NCBI GenBank assembly: GCA_005884335.1
Contig: VBCJ01000004.1
Coordinates: 480 to 35,175 of the forward strand
Reading direction: 5' to 3'
DNA length: 34,696 nt
Source of the DNA: Betaproteobacteria bacterium
GTDB taxonomy: Bacteria; Pseudomonadota; Gammaproteobacteria; Burkholderiales; SG8-39
The notes under the pieces were generated by a model. That model ran no database searches, was not told where the DNA came from, and was given only the letters and a program-made list of their open reading frames with translations. The position numbers were made by a program, and so were the translations under genes. Positions 15,717 through 24,236 of the stretch are shown here, piece by piece (position 1 is the stretch's first letter; every line of letters begins with the position of its first letter).

Positions 15717-16922
15717 ATGTTCCTCGAACATCGCCTAGAACGGCTGATCGCGAAGCTCAGACGGACCGCAGCCATCCCGCTGCGCCTCGAGCTGTGGAAC
15801 GGCCGCGCCTACGATCTCGCCAGCGAGCCCAAGGTGAAAATCGGCGTGACTAGCCCGTCGGCCCTTCGCTTCCTGGTGTCCCCCGACCTGATGAAGCTCG
15901 GCAAGGCCTACGTGGAAGGTTACCTGCGAGTCGAAGGGCCGATCCTGGAGGTGTTCCGGGTGGCGGAAAGCTTCGCTCGAGGCGCCGCTTCCGGCGGGCG
16001 CAAAGGATTGCGGCGTGTTTGGCGCCACAACCGCAAGCGCGATCGCGACGCCATTCAGTACCACTACGACGTCTCGAACGACTTCTATTCGCTGTGGCTG
16101 GATCGGAACATGGTGTATTCCTGCGCCTATTTCCGGAGCGAGAGCGATTCCCTGGAGCTCGCTCAGGAGCAAAAGCTCGATCACATCCTCAACAAGCTTC
16201 TGGTCCAGCCGGGCGAGCGGTTTCTGGACATCGGCTGCGGCTGGGGTGCGCTCGTCCTTCGCGCGGCGAAGAAATACGGCGCCCGGGCGACCGGCGTCAC
16301 GCTCAGCCGAAACCAGTACGAATTTGCCTCGCAGCGGATTCGGGAGGAGGGGCTCGAGGGCCGCTGCGAGGTGCGCCTGCAGGACTATCGCGATGTTTCG
16401 GGCGAGGGTGTTTTCGACAAGATCGCGAGCGTCGGCATGTTCGAGCATGTGGGTCTGCGCCATCTCAAGGCCTATTTCGCGAAAATCCGCTCGCTGCTGG
16501 CCGAGGGCGGGCTCGTCATGAATCACGGCATCACCGCGAGCGATCCCGATAATCGCTGGGTGGGGCTGGGTGCGGGGCAATTCATCAACCACTACGTGTT
16601 CCCTCATGGGGAGCTCCCGCATCTTTCACTCGTGCTTCGCGAGATGGCGCGCGCGGGACTCGAGGTTGCGGACGCCGAGTCGCTGCGGCGTCATTACGCG
16701 CGTACTTGCCTCGAGTGGGCCAAGCGCCTGGAACAAAACCGGGAGCAGGCGATCGCGGCCGCAGGGGACAAGCGTTACCGCATCTGGCAGATCTATCTCG
16801 CCGGCTGCGCGCACGGCTTCGAAAACGAGTGGATTAACGTCTACCAGGTGCTCGCCCGGAAGGAAGGCGCAGCGTCCAATCCGCTGCCGCTCACCCGTGA
16901 TTACATGTATCGCGCGGGCTGA
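15717..16922 (+). CDS. cfa: Cyclopropane-fatty-acyl-phospholipid synthase family protein
   Basis: A 401-residue SAM-dependent enzyme that adds a methylene bridge across double bonds of membrane phospholipid acyl chains. The N-terminal lipid-binding domain spans roughly residues 1-95. The catalytic domain opens with QYHYDVSNDFYSLWLD, followed by YSCAYF, SAM-binding FLDIGCGWGAL, and the SVGMFEHVG active-site region; the C-terminus has IYLAGCAHGFENEWINVYQ. Length and motifs match functional CFA synthases. It may instead belong to a close branch with another methylation product. It is transcribed away from the Bug-Liv operon and converges with the TPR gene at 16941, leaving 18 bases between the stops. 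Confidence 0.92.
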   Translation: MFLEHRLERLIAKLRRTAAIPLRLELWNGRAYDLASEPKVKIGVTSPSALRFLVSPDLMKLGKAYVEGYLRVEGPILEVFRVAESFARGAASGGRKGLRRVWRHNRKRDRDAIQYHYDVSNDFYSLWLDRNMVYSCAYFRSESDSLELAQEQKLDHILNKLLVQPGERFLDIGCGWGALVLRAAKKYGARATGVTLSRNQYEFASQRIREEGLEGRCEVRLQDYRDVSGEGVFDKIASVGMFEHVGLRHLKAYFAKIRSLLAEGGLVMNHGITASDPDNRWVGLGAGQFINHYVFPHGELPHLSLVLREMARAGLEVADAESLRRHYARTCLEWAKRLEQNREQAIAAAGDKRYRIWQIYLAGCAHGFENEWINVYQVLARKEGAASNPLPLTRDYMYRAG

Positions 16923-16940
16923 TTCGCACCCGCACGGTAT

Positions 16941-17483
16941 TCAGTGAAGCGCGGCGGACCCCCGGGTGCGGAGCAGTTTGTCGATCGCCTCGCGCACCGC
17001 CTCCAAGTGCGGGTTGACGCGCAGCGCGGCGTCGAAGGCGAAGAGCGCACTGTCGGTATCTCCGAGCGAGAGGCAGATTTGCGCGAAACCGCAGATCGCG
17101 CCGTAGTGGCGGGGCTCGAGCTCCAGCGTGCGGTGGATGTTGATCACGCTTTCCTCGTCCCTGCTTTGCATGTAATAGAGCGTGGCACGCTTGTTCCAGG
17201 CTTCGGCGAAATCCGGGTGAGTGGCGACGAGCCTCGCCAGGATGCCCTCGGCCGCCGGGAAATCGAGTGCGGTGAGGGCGCGTGTCGCCCGCTCCAGGTC
17301 GAACGCCGCCGCGGAATCCCGGTAGGCCATCCACAGCCTCCAGATCTCGTCTTCGATGCGCTCGGCGCGTCCGCCGCTCGCGTCGCCGAGCGAGCGGAAC
17401 AAGCCGTCCAGGCGTTCGGGCAGCCGTGGCGAAGGGCGCCGCCGGTCGCCCGTGACGATCAATTTGAGCGTGTCTGCGTACAT
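16941..17483 (-). CDS. TPR-repeat protein, last gene of the SOS mutagenesis run
   Basis: A 180-residue protein with at least three tetratricopeptide-like repeats in its C-terminal two thirds (for example AEGILARLVATHPDFAEAWNKRATLYY and DSALFAFDAALRVNPHLEAV). The N-terminal 60 residues are charged and probably helical. There is no signal peptide or membrane segment. The start codon lies one base after the dnaE2 stop, so translation should be coupled and the gene should be induced with the SOS cassette. TPR proteins mediate protein-protein contacts; a role with the ImuB/DnaE2 complex is possible but unsupported beyond position. I do not recognise a named family. Confidence 0.83.
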   Translation of the reverse strand: MYADTLKLIVTGDRRRPSPRLPERLDGLFRSLGDASGGRAERIEDEIWRLWMAYRDSAAAFDLERATRALTALDFPAAEGILARLVATHPDFAEAWNKRATLYYMQSRDEESVINIHRTLELEPRHYGAICGFAQICLSLGDTDSALFAFDAALRVNPHLEAVREAIDKLLRTRGSAALH

Positions 17484-17484
17484 A

Positions 17485-20400
17485 TCAATGAAAATCCCGC
17501 GACGGCGCGGCGAGCTTCCCCAGAAGGGTGCTGTGGTCCGTCAGCCGCCTGGCTACAAGATGCATCACTTCTCCTTCGCGTTCAAGCACCCCTTCGACGC
17601 CCATCAGGCGCGCACCGAGCAGCTCGCGCCGCTGGCGCTCGATGAGATGCGGCCAGACGATGACATTAACATAGCCGGTCTCGTCCTCGAGCGTTACAAA
17701 TACCGTTCCCGAGGCGGTGCTCGGGCGCTGGCGACCGGTGACGATGCCCGCCGCCCGCGCCCGAGTGCCGCCGGGAAGCAGTTTCAGTTCATCGGCGGTG
17801 GCAAAGCGCAGGCGCGCGAGGTGCGCCCGCAGCAGCGCGAGCGGATGGCGTCCCAGAGTGAGACCGGTGCTCGCGTAGTCAGCCACGAGATTCTCTCCCT
17901 CGGTTGGAGTCGGCAAAACCGCCGGAGTTTCCGCAACCGGCGCATCACGCAAGATGTGCGCGCCGGTTTCGATTCCGGCGACCTGCCAGTAGGCGTGGCG
18001 GCGATGGCCGGAGAGCGACTCGAACGCACCGGCAGCCGCCAGACACTTCAGGTCGCGGCGGTCGAGTTCGGCGCGGCGGGCAAGATTTTCGACACTGTCG
18101 AACGGTTGGTTTTTCCGTGCCGCGACGATGCGCTCTGCGCCGGCTTGCGACAGGCCCTGCACCAGGCGGAAGCCCAGGCGGACCGCCGGGTTTCCATCTG
18201 TCCCGAGTTCCAACGTGCACCCCCAATCACTTGACAGCGCATCCACCGGGCGCACCTCGACGCCGTGGCGGCGCGCATCCTGCACGAGTTGCGAAGGCGT
18301 GTAGAAACCCATCGGCTGGCTGTTCAAGAGCGCGGCGAGAAACGCCGCAGGGTGATAGCGCTTGATCCAGGCCGAGCTGTAGGCGATCAGCGCGAAGCTC
18401 GCCGAGTGCGATTCCGGAAAACCGTATTCCCCGAAACCGAGAATCTGGCTGTAGATACGCTCGGCGAATTCCCGAGTGTAGTGTCGTTCCAGCATTCCGT
18501 TTATCAGCGGCTCGCGAAAGCGCTCGATGTCGCCGTTGCGCCGCCAAGAGGCCATGGATCGGCGCAGCTGGTCGGCCTTTCCAGGGGTGAAGCCGGCTGC
18601 GACCACGGCGAGCTGCATGACCTGCTCCTGGAAAATCGGCACGCCGAGCGTGCGCTCCAACACTGATTTCACCGCGTCGCTCGGATACTCCACCGACTCG
18701 ATACCGTCCCGCCGCCGCAAGTAGGGATGCACCATGTCGCCCTGGATCGGTCCCGGGCGCACGATCGCGATCTCGATCACGAGGTCGTAGAAGTCCTTCG
18801 GCTTCAGCCGCGGCAGCATGCTCATCTGCGCCCGCGACTCGATCTGGAACACGCCGATGGTGTCCGCGTGCCGGATCATCTCGTACACCATCGGGTCCTC
18901 GGCGGGGATGTCGGCAACGGCCAGAGGTTGCCCGCGCCAGGCGCCGATCAGATCGAGAGAGCGCCGAATGGCTGACAGCATGCCGAGTGCAAGAACATCC
19001 ACTTTCAGGAGCCCGAGCGCGTCGAGGTCGTCCTTGTCCCACTCGATGACGCTGCGGTCCTTCATCGCAGCGTTCTCGATCGGCACCAGGCGCTCGAGGG
19101 GCCCTCGCGAGATGACGAAGCCGCCGACGTGCTGGGACAGATGCCGCGGGAATCCGAGGAGGGCGAGGGCAAGCTTGATCGTCCGCTGGATTATCGGGCT
19201 CGCCGGATCGAGCCCCGCCTCGAGAATGCGCTGGGGAAGCGAGCTCCTGTCGTCCCACCAGGCGAGGTTCTTCGCCAGCCGGTCGACCTGATCCAGATCG
19301 AGACCGAGCGCCTTGCCGACATCGCGCAGCGCGCTCTTCGGCCGGTAGGTGATGAGGGTAGCCGCGATCGCGGCGCGGTCGCGGCCGTACTTGCCGTAGA
19401 CGTACTGGATGACTTCCTCGCGCCGATCGTGCTCGAAGTCGACGTCGATATCGGGCGGCTCGTGGCGCTCCTTCGAGACGAAGCGCTCGAACAGCCCGTT
19501 CATGCGCGCTGGATCGATCTCGGTGATGCCGAGCGCGTAGCAGACGGCGGAGTTCGCCGCCGAGCCGCGTCCCTGGCAAAGGATTTTTTTCGCGCGCGCG
19601 AATTCGACCACGTCGTAGACGGTGAGAAAGAAAGGTTCGTATTTGAGCTCGGCGATGAGCGCGAGCTCGTGCTCGATCAGCTTGCGTATCTCCTCCGGAG
19701 CACCGTTCGGGAAGCGCCACCCCAGCCCCTTCTCGGTCAGCTTGCGCAGATGACTCGAAGGAGTTTCGCCGGTGGGGACGAGCTCCTCGGGATATTCGTA
19801 ACGCAGTTCATCCAGAGAAAATTTGCAGCGCTCGGCGACGCGCACGGTTTCTTCGAGCAGCTCCGGCGGATAGATCCGCGCCAGGCGCGAGAGCAATCTC
19901 AGATGCCGCTCGGCGTTGGGGTAAAGCGCGTGGCCGCAGGCTCGCACGGTCGTGCGCAGGCGGATGGCGGTCAACGTGTCCTGCAACGCCTTTCGCGAGC
20001 GCACGTGCATGTGCACATCGCCCGCCGCAGCTAGCGGCAGGCCCGAGACCTTGCCCAGCTGGCGCAACCCGGCGAGGCGCGCATGGTCATCCGGTCCCTG
20101 CAGCAGCTCCGCCGCGATCCAGGCACGGCCGGCGAAGCGCTCGGCGACGAACCGCGCGTGCTCGGCGTCGTACCTTCCGCGCGGAGCCAGCAGAACGAGG
20201 CAGCCGGGCAGTCCGCCCTCCAGATCGTCCCGACAGAGCGAATAGCCGCCTTTCTTCGTCCTGCGCCGGCCGCGGGTGATGAGCTGGGACAGATTGCCGT
20301 AGCCTTCGCGGCCGGTGGCAAGCAGTACCAGGCTGGGACCGTCTTGCAGCCGTATCTCCGAGCCGATGACCAGAGGCAGGCCGACGTCTTTCGCCGCGAC

Positions 20401-20568
20401 ATGCGCCCGCACCACGCCGGCGAGCGAGCACTCGTCGGTGAGCGCGAGCGCCCGGTAGCCGAGCGCCGCGGCGCGCTTCACCAGCTCTTCCGGATGCGAA
20501 GCGCCGCGAAGAAAAGTGAAGTTGGAAAGGCAGTGCAGCTCAGCGTAGGCGGGGAGGGGGGAATACAT
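17485..20568 (-). CDS. dnaE2: Error-prone DNA polymerase DnaE2 (ImuC)
   Basis: A 1027-residue C-family DNA polymerase of the DnaE2/ImuC type, used for damage-induced mutagenesis and translesion synthesis. The PHP domain starts YAELHCLSNFTFLRGASHPEELV; polymerase active-site acids are in PPDIDVDFEHDRREEV; the thumb and fingers region includes FQEQVMQLAVVAAGFTPGKAD; and a C-terminal OB fold reads GTVFVTLEDETGYVNVIVWP. The ATG at 20568 is chosen because it begins the PHP domain; the frame is open further upstream but only within imuB. It lies four bases after imuB and one base before the TPR gene. Length and order match the lexA-imuA-imuB-dnaE2 cassettes described in many proteobacteria. Confidence 0.96.
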   Translation of the reverse strand: MYSPLPAYAELHCLSNFTFLRGASHPEELVKRAAALGYRALALTDECSLAGVVRAHVAAKDVGLPLVIGSEIRLQDGPSLVLLATGREGYGNLSQLITRGRRRTKKGGYSLCRDDLEGGLPGCLVLLAPRGRYDAEHARFVAERFAGRAWIAAELLQGPDDHARLAGLRQLGKVSGLPLAAAGDVHMHVRSRKALQDTLTAIRLRTTVRACGHALYPNAERHLRLLSRLARIYPPELLEETVRVAERCKFSLDELRYEYPEELVPTGETPSSHLRKLTEKGLGWRFPNGAPEEIRKLIEHELALIAELKYEPFFLTVYDVVEFARAKKILCQGRGSAANSAVCYALGITEIDPARMNGLFERFVSKERHEPPDIDVDFEHDRREEVIQYVYGKYGRDRAAIAATLITYRPKSALRDVGKALGLDLDQVDRLAKNLAWWDDRSSLPQRILEAGLDPASPIIQRTIKLALALLGFPRHLSQHVGGFVISRGPLERLVPIENAAMKDRSVIEWDKDDLDALGLLKVDVLALGMLSAIRRSLDLIGAWRGQPLAVADIPAEDPMVYEMIRHADTIGVFQIESRAQMSMLPRLKPKDFYDLVIEIAIVRPGPIQGDMVHPYLRRRDGIESVEYPSDAVKSVLERTLGVPIFQEQVMQLAVVAAGFTPGKADQLRRSMASWRRNGDIERFREPLINGMLERHYTREFAERIYSQILGFGEYGFPESHSASFALIAYSSAWIKRYHPAAFLAALLNSQPMGFYTPSQLVQDARRHGVEVRPVDALSSDWGCTLELGTDGNPAVRLGFRLVQGLSQAGAERIVAARKNQPFDSVENLARRAELDRRDLKCLAAAGAFESLSGHRRHAYWQVAGIETGAHILRDAPVAETPAVLPTPTEGENLVADYASTGLTLGRHPLALLRAHLARLRFATADELKLLPGGTRARAAGIVTGRQRPSTASGTVFVTLEDETGYVNVIVWPHLIERQRRELLGARLMGVEGVLEREGEVMHLVARRLTDHSTLLGKLAAPSRDFH

Positions 20569-20572
20569 GGCT

Positions 20573-21994
20573 TCAGGCGAAAACGCCGTGCAGATACCAT
20601 CCTCCTTCGCCGCGCCACTCGCGATAGATCCACACGAGCGCTTCGCTCTGTGTTCGGGCGACGAAGTAATCGCGGGCGACATCGTCGCCGTCCCACCAGC
20701 CGGACTCGATGCGCTCCGGGCCGGCGAGCAGCTCGAGCGGCCCTTTGTGGTGAGGCACTGCACCGATCTCCGCAATCCGTTTCGGGCGGTCAAGCAGCCA
20801 AAACGGGCGTTCGCCGAAGTCCAGATGCAATTGCTTGGAATCCAGCTCGCCGGCGAAGACTGCGCGTTCGGGGCGGTGCTCCGCCCGCAGGACAAGTCCA
20901 TATACGGCATCGGCGCCGAGCCGTGCGCGCAGCCGCTCGACCAGGTGCTCCCATTGGCCCGGCGGCTTGCCTTGCTCGAACCTCAACCCGAGGTTGTGAC
21001 CGGCGAGCGGCACCACGTCGTCGGCTCGCAACGAGATTTCGCGCACCGGCTCGGCAAGCGTGAAATTGAAGAGCCGCTCGCGCAGGAGCAGTATGAAATG
21101 CTCGGCGTCGCGGGAAGGCGCGACCAGGCCGATCGCGATTTCGGTGGCGGCCTTGTCGCGGTGCCTGAGACTGAGGACGAAGCGCTGCACGCCGCCCGAA
21201 CGCGCGGCGAGGAACCCGGCGAGCTGGATGATCAGCCGCCTCGCGGCGAAGAGCAGCGCCTCGGCTTGGGTGACATCGGCGGGAAGCGAGAGTGCCGCCC
21301 CGAACCGAGCCGGCGGGACGAAAAAATTCCGCGGATCGGAAAGCCGCCCGAGCGCGCGGTCCAGCTCGGCTAGAGGTCCCTGCCCGAAGCGCCGCGCGAT
21401 GCCTTCGCGCGGCAGCGCGCGCAGCTCGCCGAGCGTGCGCACGCCGATCGCCTCGAACGCCGCCAGCGCTTCGTCGTTGCAGCGCAGAACCTCCAGGGGC
21501 AGTGCGGCCAGCACCGGCTCGAGTTCAGCGCTCTCGCCGATAAATTGCTGCTTTCCGGCCCAGGCGAGCCAGAAAGCCGCGCGCGGCGTGGGGGCGCCAG
21601 CGAGCACAGAGCTCCAGCCCATTTCTGCCAACCCCCGGCGCAGGCGCCCGAGAAGCGATTCCAGGCCTCCGAAGAGCTTCAAGCTGCCCGAGACTTCGAG
21701 CAGCACGCCGTCGGGAAATTCGAGCGCCACGCCCGGTGCGAATTGCGCCGCCCACCCTGCCACCCCGAGCAGCGCTTCGGTTTCCGTCGCCGGGTCGCGC
21801 GGCGCAACGCGCAAGGCGGGAGCGAGAGCGAGCGCCGCCTGAACGGCCATGCCGGCGCGAACGCCGCGTGCGAAGGCCTTGCGGTCGCAGGCGAAAACGC
21901 AGTGTCGCTCTTCGACCGCGAAAGGCTCAGGCGTGGACGAGCCGCGCAGAAAAATCTCGAGCGGCAGCCGGGGCAGCCGGATGGCGATCCACAT
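20573..21994 (-). CDS. imuB: ImuB, Y-family polymerase-like protein without catalysis
   Basis: A 473-residue member of the Y-family polymerase superfamily. The N-terminus MWIAIRLPRLPLEIF replaces the DxDxFF motif that carries the first metal-binding Asp in active enzymes, as expected of ImuB, which is thought to act as a hub between DnaE2, ImuA and the beta clamp. A QLHLDF segment near residue 385 resembles a clamp-binding motif and is followed by the ImuB-typical RPFWLLDRPKRI. It overlaps the end of imuA by 68 bases and is followed by dnaE2 after four bases. It acts in the cytoplasm during the SOS response. Confidence 0.93.
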   Translation of the reverse strand: MWIAIRLPRLPLEIFLRGSSTPEPFAVEERHCVFACDRKAFARGVRAGMAVQAALALAPALRVAPRDPATETEALLGVAGWAAQFAPGVALEFPDGVLLEVSGSLKLFGGLESLLGRLRRGLAEMGWSSVLAGAPTPRAAFWLAWAGKQQFIGESAELEPVLAALPLEVLRCNDEALAAFEAIGVRTLGELRALPREGIARRFGQGPLAELDRALGRLSDPRNFFVPPARFGAALSLPADVTQAEALLFAARRLIIQLAGFLAARSGGVQRFVLSLRHRDKAATEIAIGLVAPSRDAEHFILLLRERLFNFTLAEPVREISLRADDVVPLAGHNLGLRFEQGKPPGQWEHLVERLRARLGADAVYGLVLRAEHRPERAVFAGELDSKQLHLDFGERPFWLLDRPKRIAEIGAVPHHKGPLELLAGPERIESGWWDGDDVARDYFVARTQSEALVWIYREWRGEGGWYLHGVFA

Positions 21995-22646
21995 GATGGT
22001 TTTTGCCGCGCACGGCGGGCGGCATCGGCGGCAGCAGGATGGGCTGAGCGAGGGGGGCGCCGCGGCGCTTGAGCACGCGTACCGCTAGGCCGCCGTCGCT
22101 CGTGCCGAGCGCGATCCGCAGCGGGGCGGGAGAAGACTCGCTGGCAGCCTCCGGGACCCGGAACAGAAAAGCAGGTGCGCGGCCGCCTTCGGCAGCGATC
22201 TGCAGGCGCCTCAGCTCGGCGTACTTCGCGCCTTGAGGCCAGGCGAGCACCGCGCCGCAGGCGTTCGAGGCAAGCGCCTGCTCGGCCGCCCAGAGCGTTT
22301 CTTTCGGCGAGGCAGTGCGCACGATGACGAGGTTCGCGACATCGATTCCCGCCGCGGCGAGCGCCGGCGCGTAGGGCAGGTGAGGCGGCGCGATCCAGAC
22401 GAGCCGCAATCCGCGCTTGGACAGTCCGGCAAGCGCAGGTCCAAGCAAGCGCAGCTCGCCGATGCCTTCGTGCGCAGGCAATATCTCGGTCAGCGCTCCG
22501 GCAGGCCAGCCCCTGCCGGGAAGCTCGGCGTCAAGCCCGGGAAATCCACATGGAATGGTCGGCGCGCCGGCCCGGCTCAGACTGTCGCCGCGCCAGATGT
22601 CGGGACGATCGAGCAGGACGGCGAAAGAGAAAGGCATGCTCGCCAT
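21927..22646 (-). CDS. imuA: ImuA, RecA-like SOS translesion protein
   Basis: A 239-residue ImuA-type protein, a distant RecA/SulA-like family found with ImuB and DnaE2. The sequence IPCGFPGLDAELPGRGWPAGALTEILP matches the family N-terminus, and LRLVWIAPPHLPYAPALAAAGID is the conserved middle. The nucleotide-binding loop of RecA is not intact, as usual for ImuA. It lies 27 bases downstream of lexA with no SOS box of its own in the gap, so it should be read from the lexA promoter. Its last 68 bases overlap imuB in another frame, and that tail is proline- and alanine-rich. Confidence 0.91.
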   Translation of the reverse strand: MASMPFSFAVLLDRPDIWRGDSLSRAGAPTIPCGFPGLDAELPGRGWPAGALTEILPAHEGIGELRLLGPALAGLSKRGLRLVWIAPPHLPYAPALAAAGIDVANLVIVRTASPKETLWAAEQALASNACGAVLAWPQGAKYAELRRLQIAAEGGRAPAFLFRVPEAASESSPAPLRIALGTSDGGLAVRVLKRRGAPLAQPILLPPMPPAVRGKNHHVDRHPAAPAAARDFSARLVHA

Positions 22647-22673
22647 GGAATCGCGCCTGCGGGAAAGCGAGCG

Positions 22674-23273
22674 TCAAAGAGGTCTGCGGATCACGCCGAC
22701 GCCGAGGCCTTCGATTGCAAAATCGTCCTCGCGCAGATCGACGACGAGGGTCTTGAACTCGGGATTCTCCGGGACCAGTTCGACGGTGTTGCCGCGGCGG
22801 CGCAGGCGCTTCACCGTGACCTCGTCGTGCACCCGCGCCACCACGATCTGGCCCGAGCGCGCCTCGCGCGTGCGGTGCACGGCGAGCAGGTCGCCGTCGA
22901 AAATGCCTGCATCGCGCATGCTCATGCCGCGGACTTTCAGCAGGTAGTCGGCGCGCGGCTGGAACAAGGCGGGATCGACCTGGCAGCGCCGCTCGACATG
23001 CTCCTCGGCGAGAAGTGGGCTGCCTGCGGCGACGCGGCCGATGAGCGGCAGCCCGAGGCCCTCGGTAAGTCGGATGCCGCGCGAAGCACCCGGAGTCAGC
23101 TCGATCGCGCCTTTCCTCTCCAGCATGCGCAGATGCTCTTCGGCGGCGTTGGGCGAGCTGTAGCGGAATGCGTTCGAGATCTCGATCCGGGTAGGCGGGA
23201 AGCCGGTCTTCTGGATGGCTTTGCGGACGAAGTTGAGGATTTTCTGCTGCTTGGGGGTGAGTTCTTCGGTCAT
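22674..23273 (-). CDS. lexA: LexA repressor
   Basis: The SOS repressor, 199 residues. It has an N-terminal winged-helix DNA-binding domain (TPKQQKILNFV, then RIEISNAFRYSSPNAAEEHLRML) and a C-terminal S24 self-cleavage domain. The cleavage bond is Ala83-Gly84, the nucleophile is Ser118 in RGMSMRDAG, and the general base is Lys155 in VTVKRL. RecA-ssDNA filaments trigger autocleavage and derepression. The start has a GGAGG ribosome-binding site. A perfect CTGT-N8-ACAG box lies 14 bases upstream, so lexA and the imuA-imuB-dnaE2-TPR genes behind it should be autoregulated. Note that the DNA-binding helix has the EISNAF form. Confidence 0.96.
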   Translation of the reverse strand: MTEELTPKQQKILNFVRKAIQKTGFPPTRIEISNAFRYSSPNAAEEHLRMLERKGAIELTPGASRGIRLTEGLGLPLIGRVAAGSPLLAEEHVERRCQVDPALFQPRADYLLKVRGMSMRDAGIFDGDLLAVHRTREARSGQIVVARVHDEVTVKRLRRRGNTVELVPENPEFKTLVVDLREDDFAIEGLGVGVIRRPL

Positions 23274-23286
23274 GGGACCTCCGTAT

Positions 23287-23302
23287 CTGTATTTATATAC
23301 AG
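23287..23302. promoter_or_regulatory. SOS box (LexA operator)
   Basis: A CTGTATTTATATACAG sequence, matching the CTG-N10-CAG operator of Beta- and Gammaproteobacteria with an AT-rich centre. It lies 14 bases upstream of lexA and 40 bases upstream of the divergent DUF3460 gene, so LexA bound here could affect both. Confidence 0.93.
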
Positions 23303-23305
23303 TCT

Positions 23306-23332
23306 TTGCCCGCTTGGCAAGGGGCGTATAAT
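23306..23332 (+). promoter_or_regulatory. Putative promoter of the DUF3460 gene
   Basis: A consensus -10 TATAAT at 23327-23332 with a fair -35 TTGCCC at 23306-23311 (15-base spacer, somewhat short). The start codon at 23342 is nine bases after the -10 hexamer and has no Shine-Dalgarno sequence, so the transcript would be leaderless or nearly so. The -35 lies four bases from the SOS box. Confidence 0.5.
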
Positions 23333-23341
23333 CCGCAACCC

Positions 23342-23533
23342 ATGGCGCAACCCTACGAATCCGATCTCACCCGAATGATCCGCGAGCTGCTCCAGGAGAA
23401 GCCGCACATCGTCCAGGAGCAAAAAAAGGGGCGGGCGCTGTGGTGGGACAAAAAGCTCGACCCCGAGGAGCTGAAGCGCACCCGGGAATCGAGCGTCAAG
23501 CAGCAAGCCTACGTCTATCAAAACAAGGTCTGA
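23342..23533 (+). CDS. DUF3460 family small protein
   Basis: A 63-residue protein matching the DUF3460 pattern known from betaproteobacteria: YESDLTRMIRELLQEKPHIV, then QKKGRALWWDKKLDPEE and a C-terminal QQAYVYQ. It is highly charged, probably helical and cytoplasmic, with no known function. The ATG at 23342 is chosen because homology starts there, although the frame is open from 23306. It is divergent from lexA, and its promoter abuts the SOS box. Its 3' end overlaps the possible upstream extension of the next gene. Confidence 0.88.
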   Translation: MAQPYESDLTRMIRELLQEKPHIVQEQKKGRALWWDKKLDPEELKRTRESSVKQQAYVYQNKV

Positions 23534-23618
23534 TTCCCGCCTCCAGGCGTTCGCAGCGGCTATTGCGGCCTGTGTCGCGCTTTGCGGCTGCACTCCACCC
23601 CGTGGTTCCGCCTTCAGC
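23517..23618 (+). other. In-frame lipoprotein signal peptide upstream of the TPR gene ATG
   Basis: Reading in the frame of the TPR gene upstream of its first ATG gives an N-terminus of the form (I)KTRSDSRLQ, then AFAAAIAACVAL, then a lipobox LCGC and TPP, with the candidate lipidated Cys at codon 23589-23591. The frame is open back to a stop at 23472 but has no ATG, GTG or TTG; the best-placed codon is ATC at 23517, directly before the basic segment. Either a rare ATC/ATT start is used, or the base is a sequence error, or the start has been lost. It overlaps the end of the DUF3460 gene. Confidence 0.55.
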
Positions 23619-24236
23619 ATGGAATCCCCGCCGCTCCCGGCGGACCCGCTGCTGGCGTCGGCCCTCGTCGGGCGCGGTGACAGCCTCGATGAGCGGGAGC
23701 GAATCGCCGAGCTCAACCAGAAACGGGATTGGGACGGGCTATTGCGCTATGCCGAGGAGCGGCAGCGCCGCGATCCCGAAGGCTCCGATTGGGGGGTGAT
23801 CGCCGCCTACGCTTGGGTGCGCCGCGGCGATTATCCGAAGGCGACCTCGGCACTCTCGCGGGTCATTCAACGCAACCCGGAGGACATCGGTGCCTGGAAC
23901 CTGCTTGGGGAGTCCCAGCGTCAGGCAGGGCAGCCGGGTCAGGCAGTTCGCACCCTGGAACGGGCGAGCGCCATAGGCCGGACCTCCTTTGCGACGTTCT
24001 TCCTTCTTGGAGAGGCCTATCGCGATATCAATCGGCTCGACCGCGCGATCACTGCGTATCGGGAGGCCGCGCGCCTGGAGCCGGAATTCGCCCGCGCCTG
24101 GTTCGAACTGGGGGCTGCCGGTATTCGGCTTGGAGAGCGGGATGAAGTCCGGGGTGTCCTGGAGCGCCTGGAAAGGCTCGATCCGCTGCTGGCAGAAGAG
24201 CTCAAGAGGCGCTTGGAAGGCAGGCGGAGTCCCTGA
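23619..24236 (+). CDS. TPR-repeat protein, possible lipoprotein
   Basis: A 205-residue protein built from tetratricopeptide repeats, including YPKATSALSRVIQRNPEDIGAWNLLGE, QAVRTLERASAIG-TSFATFFLLGEAY and RAITAYREAARLEPEFARAWFELGAAG. The first conventional start is the ATG at 23619, but an excellent lipoprotein signal peptide lies in the same frame just upstream (see the 23517-23618 entry). The native product may therefore be about 239 residues before processing and anchored in the outer membrane, perhaps as a scaffold. It follows the DUF3460 gene on the same strand. No named family is recognised and no partner can be deduced from the neighbours. Confidence 0.85.
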   Translation: MESPPLPADPLLASALVGRGDSLDERERIAELNQKRDWDGLLRYAEERQRRDPEGSDWGVIAAYAWVRRGDYPKATSALSRVIQRNPEDIGAWNLLGESQRQAGQPGQAVRTLERASAIGRTSFATFFLLGEAYRDINRLDRAITAYREAARLEPEFARAWFELGAAGIRLGERDEVRGVLERLERLDPLLAEELKRRLEGRRSP

